Positions 57,546-64,000 of a stretch of 64,000 bases of DNA are shown here, piece after piece (within the stretch, counting starts at the first letter, position 1; every line of letters starts with the position of its first letter). Under the pieces are notes generated by a model. That model did not search any database. It saw only the letters and a list, made by a program, of their open reading frames with translations, and was not told where the DNA came from. Source of the stretch: Comamonadaceae bacterium OS-1. Its GTDB lineage: Bacteria > Pseudomonadota > Gammaproteobacteria > Burkholderiales > Burkholderiaceae_C. The stretch is from NCBI GenBank assembly GCA_027923965.1, contig AP026969.1:3968001-4032000 (forward strand), in the 5' to 3' direction. The position numbers and the translations under genes are program-made.

Positions 57546-58719
57546 TCAAGGACTGGATCTCGGCATCGCCATAGCCCAGCTCGCGCAGCAGCTCGGCACT
57601 GTGTTCGCCCAGGCGCGGCGGGTCCAGGCGCAGGCCGGGGCGCTGGCCGTCCAGTGTCAAAGGCAGCAGCACGGTGTGGGTGGCGCGGCCATCGGGCAGG
57701 GTCATGGGGGCCAGGCCGCCGGTGGCTTGCAGGTGCGGGTCGTCCAGCAAATCGTGCGGGCGGGTGATGGGGGCAAACGGCAGCGCGTGGCGCTCAAACA
57801 CCTCGGCGATATGGGTGGCGCTGAAGGCGGCCATACGCTCGCGCAGCAGCGGCATCATCCACTCGCGGGCGCGCACCCGGTCGTTGTTGCTGGCCAGACG
57901 CGCGTCGTATTGCAAATCGCCCAGATCAAAAGCCTCGCAAAACACCTTCCAGGCCGTGTTGCTGACCACGGCCAGAAAGATCTGCTCCCCGCCCTGCACG
58001 CTGAACACGTCGTAAATGCCCCAGGGAGAGATGCGGGCGGGCATGGGCGCGGCAGGCTGGCCGGTCACGGCGTACTGCAGCATGTGCTGGGCCACCAGAA
58101 ACACGTTGTTCTCGAACAGCGCGCTCTGCACCTCCTGGCCCAGGCCCGTTTTCTCTCGCTGGGCCAGGGCCGCCATGGCCCCGATCGCACCAAACATGCC
58201 GCCCATGATGTCGTTCACGCTGGTGCCCGCGCGCAACGGGTCGCCGGGGCGGCCGGTCATGTAGGCCAGGCCGCCCATCATTTGCACCACCTCGTCCAGC
58301 GCGGTGCGGTGGTCGTAAGGGCCGGGCAGAAAGCCCTTGTGGCTGACGTAAATCAGGCGCGGGTTCAGTTTTTTGAGCGTGGCGTAGTCCAGCCCCAGCT
58401 TGGCCATGGTGCCGGGCTTGAAGTTCTCGCTGACGATGTCGGCGGTGGCGATCAGGCGTAGCGCGGCCTCCTTGCCCTCGGGGGTTTGCAAGTCCAGCGC
58501 CAGGCTTTTCTTGTTGCGGTTGAACAGGGCGAAGAATCCCGCGCCCGAGCCCAGCAGCTGCCGGGTGCTGTCGCCCTCGCGGCCATGGCCTATGGGTTCG
58601 ACCTTGATCACCTCGGCCCCCAGGTCGCCCAGCACCAGGCCGCAGGTGGGGCCCATCACCATGTGGGTGAATTCGACGACGCGGATGTGGGCGTAAGGCA
58701 ATGCGTTGGCTTCAGACAT
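57529..58719 (-). CDS. Family III (CaiB/BaiF) CoA-transferase
   Basis: A 396-residue cytosolic enzyme. The catalytic Asp170 in GTSVNDIMGGMFG corresponds to Asp169 of family III members. The N-terminus (IRVVEFTHMVMGPTCGLVLGDLGAEVIKVEP) is typical. The gene overlaps the HMG-CoA-lyase gene by eight bases. A role in activating HMG, glutarate or itaconate with succinyl-CoA fits the neighbour, as human SUGCT does, but this is inference. Confidence 0.85.
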   Translation of the reverse strand: MSEANALPYAHIRVVEFTHMVMGPTCGLVLGDLGAEVIKVEPIGHGREGDSTRQLLGSGAGFFALFNRNKKSLALDLQTPEGKEAALRLIATADIVSENFKPGTMAKLGLDYATLKKLNPRLIYVSHKGFLPGPYDHRTALDEVVQMMGGLAYMTGRPGDPLRAGTSVNDIMGGMFGAIGAMAALAQREKTGLGQEVQSALFENNVFLVAQHMLQYAVTGQPAAPMPARISPWGIYDVFSVQGGEQIFLAVVSNTAWKVFCEAFDLGDLQYDARLASNNDRVRAREWMMPLLRERMAAFSATHIAEVFERHALPFAPITRPHDLLDDPHLQATGGLAPMTLPDGRATHTVLLPLTLDGQRPGLRLDPPRLGEHSAELLRELGYGDAEIQSLMLLNK

Positions 58720-59656
58720 TCTGGAATCCTTGGGTGAAATTTTTGGGCAGCCCGGCCTCGGGGGTCATGCCGTAGATGGCTTCGCCGGGCAGCCCGGCCT
58801 GCAGCGGGGCGCGGGCCTGGAACAGCGTGGCCAGGTCGATGCCAGTGGCAATGCCCATGGCCTCGAACATGAAGACCAGGTCTTCGGTGACCACATTGCC
58901 TGACGCACCCGGCGCATACGGGCAGCCGCCCAGCCCGCCCAGCGACGCATCGAAAGTGCGCACGCCCGCCTCGTACGCGGCCAGGCAGTTGGCCAGACCC
59001 AGGCCGCGGGTGTTGTGCATGTGCGCCGCCCCGGCCTTGTCGCCAATCTCGGCCCGCAGCGCCAGGAACAAACGCCGCACCTGCGCCGGGTTGGCCATGC
59101 CGGTGGTGTCCGACAGACCCACCTCGTCCACACCCACCCGCACCAGCGCAGAAGCCAGCCACAGCACCTCGGCATCGGGCACCGCGCCCTGCAAGGTGCA
59201 GCCAAAGGCAGTGGACATGCCCACCTCAATGGGCACGGCGGGCGCGGTGGCGTTGCGCAACTCCACGATGCGCCCCACCTCGGCCACCATCTCCTCACGG
59301 GTTTTGCGCACATTGGCCAGGGAATGGGCGGCGCTGGCCGACACGGGGATGGTCAGCTTGTGCACGCCCGCTGCGAGCGCCGCCTCGGCCCCGCGCAGAT
59401 TCGGCACCAGGGCCATCACCGTCCAGCCGGGCAAGCCCAGTGCGTGGCGCACCACTTCGGCCACGTCGGCCATTTGCGGCAGCAGCTTGGGCGGCACGAA
59501 GGAGCCCACCTCCACCTCGCGGATGCCGCTGGCGTGCAGAGCATCCAGCCAGCGCAGCTTGTGCGGTGTGGCCATGGTGGCTGCCACCGACTGCAGGCCG
59601 TCGCGCGGGCCGACTTCGCTGATCAACACGCCCAGCGGTGGGTTTAGCGTGGCCAT
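58712..59656 (-). CDS. HMG-CoA lyase family protein
   Basis: A 314-residue cytosolic enzyme of the HMG-CoA lyase/DRE-TIM group. I chose the ATG at 59656 because GAAGG lies six bases upstream; an ATG at 59662 abuts it. The signature GVGPRDGLQ appears as SEVGPRDGLQ, and the C-terminal active-site loop is GGLGGCPYAPGASGN with the catalytic Cys. HMG-CoA lyase cleaves HMG-CoA to acetyl-CoA and acetoacetate, the last step of leucine catabolism; citramalyl-CoA lyase is an alternative. Confidence 0.87.
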   Translation of the reverse strand: MATLNPPLGVLISEVGPRDGLQSVAATMATPHKLRWLDALHASGIREVEVGSFVPPKLLPQMADVAEVVRHALGLPGWTVMALVPNLRGAEAALAAGVHKLTIPVSASAAHSLANVRKTREEMVAEVGRIVELRNATAPAVPIEVGMSTAFGCTLQGAVPDAEVLWLASALVRVGVDEVGLSDTTGMANPAQVRRLFLALRAEIGDKAGAAHMHNTRGLGLANCLAAYEAGVRTFDASLGGLGGCPYAPGASGNVVTEDLVFMFEAMGIATGIDLATLFQARAPLQAGLPGEAIYGMTPEAGLPKNFTQGFQNV

Positions 59657-59699
59657 AGACATCCTTCGTAGACGGGCCCGCAGGCCATTACCTTCAATT

Positions 59700-59757
59700 T
59701 TGTCACGTATAAATACAATTTAACCTTCTTAATGCGCCTTAAAGGTTGGAATACAGT
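59700..59757. promoter_or_regulatory. Divergent control region of the HMG-CoA lyase and glcB genes
   Basis: TTGTCACGTATAAATACAA (59700-59718) is a partial dyad. AACCTT at 59722 and AAGGTT at 59742 form a second dyad. TTAATG and TACAGT, 17 bases apart, could be the glcB promoter. Confidence 0.4.
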
Positions 59758-59811
59758 AGGCCCATCGTTTGCTTTATTCTCCATCCCACACCATTCCCAA
59801 GGCACTCCACC

Positions 59812-62013
59812 ATGACCGCACGCACCACCCGCCACCAGCTCCAGGTTGCCACCGTTCTCGAACGTTTCATTGACGAAAAAGTGCTGCCCGGCACCGGCGT
59901 GGACAGCGCCCGATTCTGGGCCGGTTTTGATGCCATCGTGGCCGACCTGGCCCCCAAGAATATCGCCTTGCTGGCCGAGCGCGACCGCCTGCAGCTGGAG
60001 TTGGATGCCTGGCACAAGGCCCACCCCGGCCCCATCACCGCAGGTGATCCGTCCAATCCTCGCGACATGACCCATTACCGCGCGTTTCTGGAATCCATCG
60101 GCTACCTGGTGCCCATGCCTTTAAATGTGACCGCCACGACCGCCAATGTCGATGCCGAACTGGCCCTGCAGGCCGGGCCGCAGCTGGTGGTGCCGGTGCT
60201 GAACGCCCGCTACGCCCTGAACGCCGCCAATGCCCGCTGGGGCAGCCTGTACGACGCGTTGTACGGCACGGACGCGATTCCCGAGACCGGTGGCGCCGAA
60301 AAGGGCAAGGGCTACAACCCGGTGCGCGGCGCCAAGGTCATCGCCTTCGCCCGCAATGTGCTCGACCAGGCCGCTCCGCTGGCCAACGGCTCGCACAAGG
60401 AAGCCACCGGCTACAGCGTGCAGCATGGCCAGCTGGTCATCAACCTGCACAACAGCAGCACCAGCCTGGCCCATCCTGAGGCCTTCATCGGCTACCAGGG
60501 CGCACCCGCAGCCCCCACCTCCATCCTGCTGCAGCACAACGGCCTGCACATCGACATCCAGATCGACCGCAGCACGACGATTGGCAAAACCGACGCAGCC
60601 GGTATCAGTGACGTGGTGCTGGAAGCCGCGCTGTCCACCATCCTCGACCTGGAAGATTCGGTGGCGGTGGTGGATGCCGAAGACAAGGTGCTGGCCTACA
60701 GCAACTGGCTCGGCATCCAGCTCGGCACGCTGACCGAAGAAGTGCAAAAAGGCAGCGGCAGCTTCACCCGCCGCCTGAACCCCGACCGGGTGTACACCGC
60801 AGCCAACGGCGGCCAGGTCACCCTGCATGGCCGTTCGCTGATGTTTGTGCGCAACGTCGGCCATTTGATGACCAACCCGGCCATTTTGTACGGCAACAAC
60901 CAAGAAATCCCCGAAGGCATTCTGGACGCAATGGTCACCGTCACCATCGCCATGCACGACCTGCAACGCAAGGGCAACTCGCGCACCGGCAGCGTCTACA
61001 TCGTCAAGCCCAAGATGCATGGCCCGGCCGAAGTGGCCTTTGCCTGCGAGCTGTTTGGCCGCGTGGAAGCCGTGCTGGGCCTGCCGGAAAACACCGTCAA
61101 GCTCGGCATCATGGACGAAGAGCGCCGCACCAGCGTCAACCTGAAAGCCTGCATCGCGGCGGCCAGCGCCCGCGTGGCCTTCATCAACACCGGCTTCCTG
61201 GACCGCACCGGCGACGAGATGCACACCGCCATGCACGCCGGCCCCATGATCCGCAAGGGTGACATGAAGTCCAGCACCTGGATCGCGGCCTACGAGAAAA
61301 ACAATGTGCTGGTGGGCCTGAGCTGCGGCCTGCGCGGCAAGGCGCAGATCGGCAAAGGCATGTGGGCCATGCCCGACCTGATGCATGCCATGCTGGAACA
61401 AAAAATTGCCCACCCCAAGGCCGGTGCCAACACCGCCTGGGTGCCCAGCCCCACCGGTGCCACCCTGCACGCCCTGCACTACCACCAAGTCAAGGTGTCG
61501 GACATCCAGATCGGCCTGGAAAAAATCGATGCCAACGGCGAGCGCGACCACATCCTCAACGCCCTGCTGCAAATCCCGGTGACCGCCACGCCAAACTGGA
61601 GTGCCGCCGAGAAGCAGCAAGAGCTGGACAACAACGCCCAAGGCATTCTGGGCTACGTGGTGCGCTGGGTGGACCAGGGCGTGGGCTGCTCCAAGGTGCC
61701 CGACATCCACAACGTCGGCCTGATGGAAGACCGCGCCACCCTGCGCATCAGCAGCCAGCACATGGCCAACTGGTTGCTGCACGGCGTGGTGACCCAGGCC
61801 CAGATCACCGAAACCTTCGAGCGCATGGCCGCCGTGGTGGACGGCCAGAACGCGGGCGACGCGGTATACCAAAATATGGCGGGCCACTTTGGCACGTCGG
61901 CGGCGTACAAAGCGGCGTGTGATTTGGTGTTCAAGGGCCTGGAGCAGCCCAGCGGCTACACCGAGCCCCTGCTGCACGCCTGGCGCTTGAAGGTGAAGGC
62001 GGGTACGGCTTGA
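59812..62013 (+). CDS. glcB: Malate synthase G
   Basis: A 733-residue cytosolic enzyme that condenses glyoxylate with acetyl-CoA to malate. The start at 59812 gives [20 protein letters not shown]; the earlier in-frame ATG lacks a ribosome site. Conserved segments such as [37 protein letters not shown] and [14 protein letters not shown], and the large beta-clip insert, are typical of form G. It may act with the lyase pair, which makes acetyl-CoA, but no glycolate oxidase gene is near. Confidence 0.96.
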   Translation: MTARTTRHQLQVATVLERFIDEKVLPGTGVDSARFWAGFDAIVADLAPKNIALLAERDRLQLELDAWHKAHPGPITAGDPSNPRDMTHYRAFLESIGYLVPMPLNVTATTANVDAELALQAGPQLVVPVLNARYALNAANARWGSLYDALYGTDAIPETGGAEKGKGYNPVRGAKVIAFARNVLDQAAPLANGSHKEATGYSVQHGQLVINLHNSSTSLAHPEAFIGYQGAPAAPTSILLQHNGLHIDIQIDRSTTIGKTDAAGISDVVLEAALSTILDLEDSVAVVDAEDKVLAYSNWLGIQLGTLTEEVQKGSGSFTRRLNPDRVYTAANGGQVTLHGRSLMFVRNVGHLMTNPAILYGNNQEIPEGILDAMVTVTIAMHDLQRKGNSRTGSVYIVKPKMHGPAEVAFACELFGRVEAVLGLPENTVKLGIMDEERRTSVNLKACIAAASARVAFINTGFLDRTGDEMHTAMHAGPMIRKGDMKSSTWIAAYEKNNVLVGLSCGLRGKAQIGKGMWAMPDLMHAMLEQKIAHPKAGANTAWVPSPTGATLHALHYHQVKVSDIQIGLEKIDANGERDHILNALLQIPVTATPNWSAAEKQQELDNNAQGILGYVVRWVDQGVGCSKVPDIHNVGLMEDRATLRISSQHMANWLLHGVVTQAQITETFERMAAVVDGQNAGDAVYQNMAGHFGTSAAYKAACDLVFKGLEQPSGYTEPLLHAWRLKVKAGTA

Positions 62014-62020
62014 GGCAAAT

Positions 62021-62080
62021 GCTATTGAATTAGTAGCTTCTTGCGCATATAGAATAAGCGCTGAATGCCGATTTGACAAC
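62021..62080. repeat. AT-rich intergenic repeat, copy 10
   Basis: GCTATTGAATTAGTAGC dyad, then TTGCGCATATAGAATAAGCGCTG. It lies right after the glcB stop codon. Confidence 0.8.
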
Positions 62081-62081
62081 T

Positions 62082-62109
62082 AAAAATGGCACCTGCGGGT
62101 GCCATTTTT
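62082..62109 (+). terminator. Terminator of glcB
   Basis: AAAAATGGCACC-TGCG-GGTGCCATTTTT, a perfect twelve-base-pair stem with T-run. It follows repeat copy 10. Confidence 0.9.
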
Positions 62110-62136
62110 GATGGAAAAAGGATGTGGAGTCGTCCA

Positions 62137-62190
62137 CTACTGAAATCGTAGCTTCCTGTGCTGGCTGGATAAGCACAAAGTGCTGATTTT
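62137..62190. repeat. AT-rich intergenic repeat, copy 11
   Basis: CTACTGAAATCGTAGC dyad, TTCCTGTGCTGGCTGGATAAGCACAAAGTGCTGATTTT. A decayed copy about 115 bases after copy 10; the two flank the glcB terminator. Confidence 0.7.
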
Positions 62191-62204
62191 GTACCTCAAT
62201 GCAA

Positions 62205-62226
62205 AACGGCAGCCTAAGCTGCCGTT
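62205..62226. terminator. Further hairpin downstream of glcB
   Basis: AACGGCAGC/GCTGCCGTT with a CTAA loop. It lacks a T-run on the plus strand; on the minus strand four T follow, so it may end the small minus-strand frame at 62300-62377. Confidence 0.5.
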
Positions 62227-62299
62227 GTACGGGGGTCTCACCGCGCCGGGTCTACCGGGCCACCGGGAAAAAGCCCCTGGTGTTTGGAATTTCGGTCAA

Positions 62300-62377
62300 T
62301 CAGCGGGCTGGCATGCGGCGGCGATCACGGTCGTCGGAGGGCCAGTTGTATTCGGTGGTGTAGTGCATTGTGGTCAT
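62300..62377 (-). CDS. Possible 25-residue small protein
   Basis: A short frame that reads MTTMHYTTEYNWPSDDRDRR and then RMPAR. It has a strong AAGGAG ribosome site six bases before the ATG (62375-62377), rare by chance. It is followed by a hairpin at 62205-62226. There is no family I recognise; it could be a leader peptide or a small protein with an acidic-basic ending. Confidence 0.4.
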   Translation of the reverse strand: MTTMHYTTEYNWPSDDRDRRRMPAR

Positions 62378-62437
62378 CGGGAATCTCCTTGTGCATCTAC
62401 AACGAGGCACCCGGGGATTCGGTTGACAACTTTTTTC

Positions 62438-62601
62438 AGGCGACGCTGAATGAGTCTCCGCGAGGCGGCGCGCCCTGGATCGGGATGGGATGCAAGGCGC
62501 AAACCGCAGACATAGCTTGGGCTATGACGAGGATTTGCAACGCCGCAGACCGCTCGAGGCCAGGGATGCGCAGACCGCGAGGGACTTGTTCAGCGTTGCC
62601 T
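62438..62601. mobile_element. MITE-like large inverted repeat
   Basis: The left end reads AGGCGACGCTGAATGAGTC and the reverse complement of the right end AGGCAACGCTGAACAAGTC. The arms continue to match imperfectly for about 75 bases (GCGAGGCGG..., CCTGG, GATGCAAGGCGCAA / CGTTGCAAAT) towards the central CATAGC-TTGG-GCTATG. There is no open frame inside. It abuts the stop codon of the ABC ATPase gene. The structure suits a non-autonomous element or a large REP-type hairpin. Confidence 0.65.
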
Positions 62602-63689
62602 CAAGCCACTGCATCCTCGAATACATGGGCCTGGCCCATCACGGTAATTTCCACGGTGGAACCTACGGGCGGGATGTGGATGGCCGGGCTGCGTACCAGC
62701 AGCGGGGGGGTGGCCGATGGCGCGTCGGTCTGGGGATTGCCCAGCAGGCGCACCGTCAGGCCGCACAGCGCGCCGCCAAAGTCAATGTCTTCCACCACAC
62801 CCAGGCAGGCCTCGGCATCGGTGTCCATGGGGTCCACCGGCACGGGGGTCAGTTGCAGCTGCTCAGGACGCAGCATGATCTGTACCGGGCCTTTGCGCTG
62901 GCTGTCGTCGGCGGCGATCACGCCCAGGGCGCAGGTGGCCCAGCCTTGCGACAGTTGTGCGGGCAACACAATGGTTTCGCCCAAAAACTGGGCCGTGGCG
63001 GCATCGGTGGGGCGCAGGTACAGGCTGTGTGGCGGGCCCACCTGGGCCAGGCGGCCTGCGCGCATCACCGCCACCTGGTCGGCAAACGACAGGGCTTCGG
63101 CCTGGTCGTGGGTGACCAGAATGGTGGTGATACCGGCGGCACCGAGCAGCTGGGCCACGGCTTTGCGGGTGCTGGCGCGCAGGCCGGTGTCCAGGGCCGA
63201 AAAGGGTTCGTCCAGCAGCATCAGGCGCGGCCTTTGGGCCAGCGCACGGGCCAGGGCCACGCGCTGCTGCTGGCCACCGGAGAGTTCATGCGGGCGGCGG
63301 GTGAGCATGGCGGGGTCGAGCGCCACCATTTGCATCAGCTCGGTAATGCGCTGGGCGCGGTCGGGCGCGTTGCGGGCCAGGCCGAAGCCGACGTTATCGG
63401 CCACGCTCAAATGCGGAAACAGCGCACCTTCTTGCGGCACAAAGCCGATGCCGCGCCGGTGGGCGGGGATGGCGTTGGGGCCGTCGGCCAGCGTCTGGCT
63501 GCCCAGGGTGACGCGGCCCACGTCCGGGGCTTCAAAGCCCGCGATGATGCGCAACAGCGTGGTTTTGCCCGAGCCGGACGGGCCGACGATGGCGGTACGG
63601 CTGCCTGCGGTGACCTGCAGATCGACACCGGCCAGTGCCACTTGGGGGCCGTAGCTTTTGCGCACGGCGTGTAATTCGAGAAAACCCAT
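62601..63689 (-). CDS. ABC transporter ATPase of the iron(III) type (FbpC-like)
   Basis: A 362-residue ATPase. The ATG at 63689 starts MGFLELHAVRKSYG; an upstream TTG is less likely. Walker A is GPSGSGKTT, the signature [17 protein letters not shown], Walker B LLDEPFSALD, switch His in LVTHDQAEAL. A TOBE domain follows residue 240. The next gene encodes an FbpB-like permease, so the set is probably a ferric-iron (or related) importer; thiamine or putrescine cannot be excluded. The stop is followed by the inverted repeat. Confidence 0.85.
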   Translation of the reverse strand: MGFLELHAVRKSYGPQVALAGVDLQVTAGSRTAIVGPSGSGKTTLLRIIAGFEAPDVGRVTLGSQTLADGPNAIPAHRRGIGFVPQEGALFPHLSVADNVGFGLARNAPDRAQRITELMQMVALDPAMLTRRPHELSGGQQQRVALARALAQRPRLMLLDEPFSALDTGLRASTRKAVAQLLGAAGITTILVTHDQAEALSFADQVAVMRAGRLAQVGPPHSLYLRPTDAATAQFLGETIVLPAQLSQGWATCALGVIAADDSQRKGPVQIMLRPEQLQLTPVPVDPMDTDAEACLGVVEDIDFGGALCGLTVRLLGNPQTDAPSATPPLLVRSPAIHIPPVGSTVEITVMGQAHVFEDAVA

Positions 63690-63695
63690 TGCCAA

Positions 63696-64000
63696 TTACC
63701 GTCCAGCAGTTCGTTTGGATTGCACGTAGAGAAGCCAGGTCATGGGCATGGACAGCAGCACCATCATCAGCGCGTAGGGGGCGGCGGCGGCGTAGTCGAT
63801 CTCGCTGCTGAAGGCCCAGAACGCGGTGGCCAGGGTTTGCGTGCCGGTGGGGGCCAGCAGCAGGGTGGCGGTGAGCTCGTTGGTAATGCCCAGCGCCACC
63901 ATCGCCATGCCCGCGGCAGCCCCGGGTGCGGCCAGCCGCAGGGTAATGGACCACAGCGCCTGGGTAGGCGTGCGGCCCAGACTGCGGGCGGCGTATTCCA
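63696..64000 (-). CDS. ABC transporter permease of the FbpB type, C-terminal part
   Basis: The frame enters from the right edge and ends at a TAA at 63696-63698. About 101 residues are visible. The EAA loop [20 protein letters not shown] is at the edge, and a helix-rich end ([20 protein letters not shown]) follows. It lies seven bases before the ATPase start. The N-terminal part is outside the window. Confidence 0.85.
   Translation of the reverse strand, partial: EYAARSLGRTPTQALWSITLRLAAPGAAAGMAMVALGITNELTATLLLAPTGTQTLATAFWAFSSEIDYAAAAPYALMMVLLSMPMTWLLYVQSKRTAGR

Noticed and set aside
60121..62079. A 652-codon minus-strand frame opposite glcB.
   Set aside because: Antisense shadow; glcB is intact on the other strand with conserved malate synthase motifs.

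Overview
The window looks like chromosomal DNA of a betaproteobacterium of the order Burkholderiales, most likely a Comamonadaceae member close to Rhodoferax, Polaromonas or Acidovorax. The evidence is the high G+C, a Bug-family solute receptor, a persulfide dioxygenase-rhodanese fusion, the ribosomal gene order, and a short AT-rich intergenic repeat of the type common in that family. The genus assignment is an inference from gene content; no database was searched. There is no transposase, phage module, rRNA or CRISPR array, so this is mostly ordinary chromosome with some accessory islands.

Layout. 1-8 kb: end of a Bug receptor, a tannase/feruloyl-esterase-like lipoprotein with a DUF3237 gene, a sulfur-oxidation fusion enzyme, pantothenate kinase coaX, an M20 amidohydrolase and a molybdopterin oxidoreductase. 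8-9 kb: a ProQ/FinO RNA chaperone gene. 9-18 kb, minus strand: the spc and alpha ribosomal operons in one run from rplN to rplQ (with secY and rpoA), ending in an initiator tRNA; a strong sigma70 promoter lies in front of rplN. 18-29 kb: a complete glycerol regulon. It holds glpD, a six-gene glycerol ABC transporter (glpV, glpU, glpQ, glpP, glpT, glpS), a divergent DeoR-type repressor gene and glpK. 29-33 kb: a small unknown protein behind a tandem-palindrome promoter, then a heavy-metal island with a His-tailed EamA exporter, a CadR/PbrR-type MerR regulator and a divergent P1B-type ATPase.

33-44 kb: a large orphan hybrid histidine kinase, a DUF1398 protein, an M14 peptidase, pgpA, pncC, and a three-gene cluster that resembles the Ralstonia phcB-phcS-phcQ quorum-sensing locus (methyltransferase, membrane histidine kinase, response regulator). 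I consider that cluster the most interesting system here. 44-56 kb: housekeeping genes (SEC-C protein, glutamate-synthase-domain protein, PIN protein, rlmL, rpoN, lptB, lptA, dsbA, SPOR protein, argS) with a ParE-type toxin-antitoxin pair next to rpoN. 56-64 kb: psiF-like gene, LysR regulator, a CoA-transferase/HMG-CoA-lyase pair, malate synthase G, and the start of an iron-type ABC transporter cluster that runs off the window.

Two repeat layers run through the window. About a dozen copies of an AT-rich element (core dyads of the AATAGC / GCGCTTAT-ATAAGCGC type) sit between genes and often supply stop codons, a start region, or even internal coding sequence. A separate 164-bp imperfect inverted repeat near 62.5 kb has the structure of a non-autonomous mobile element.
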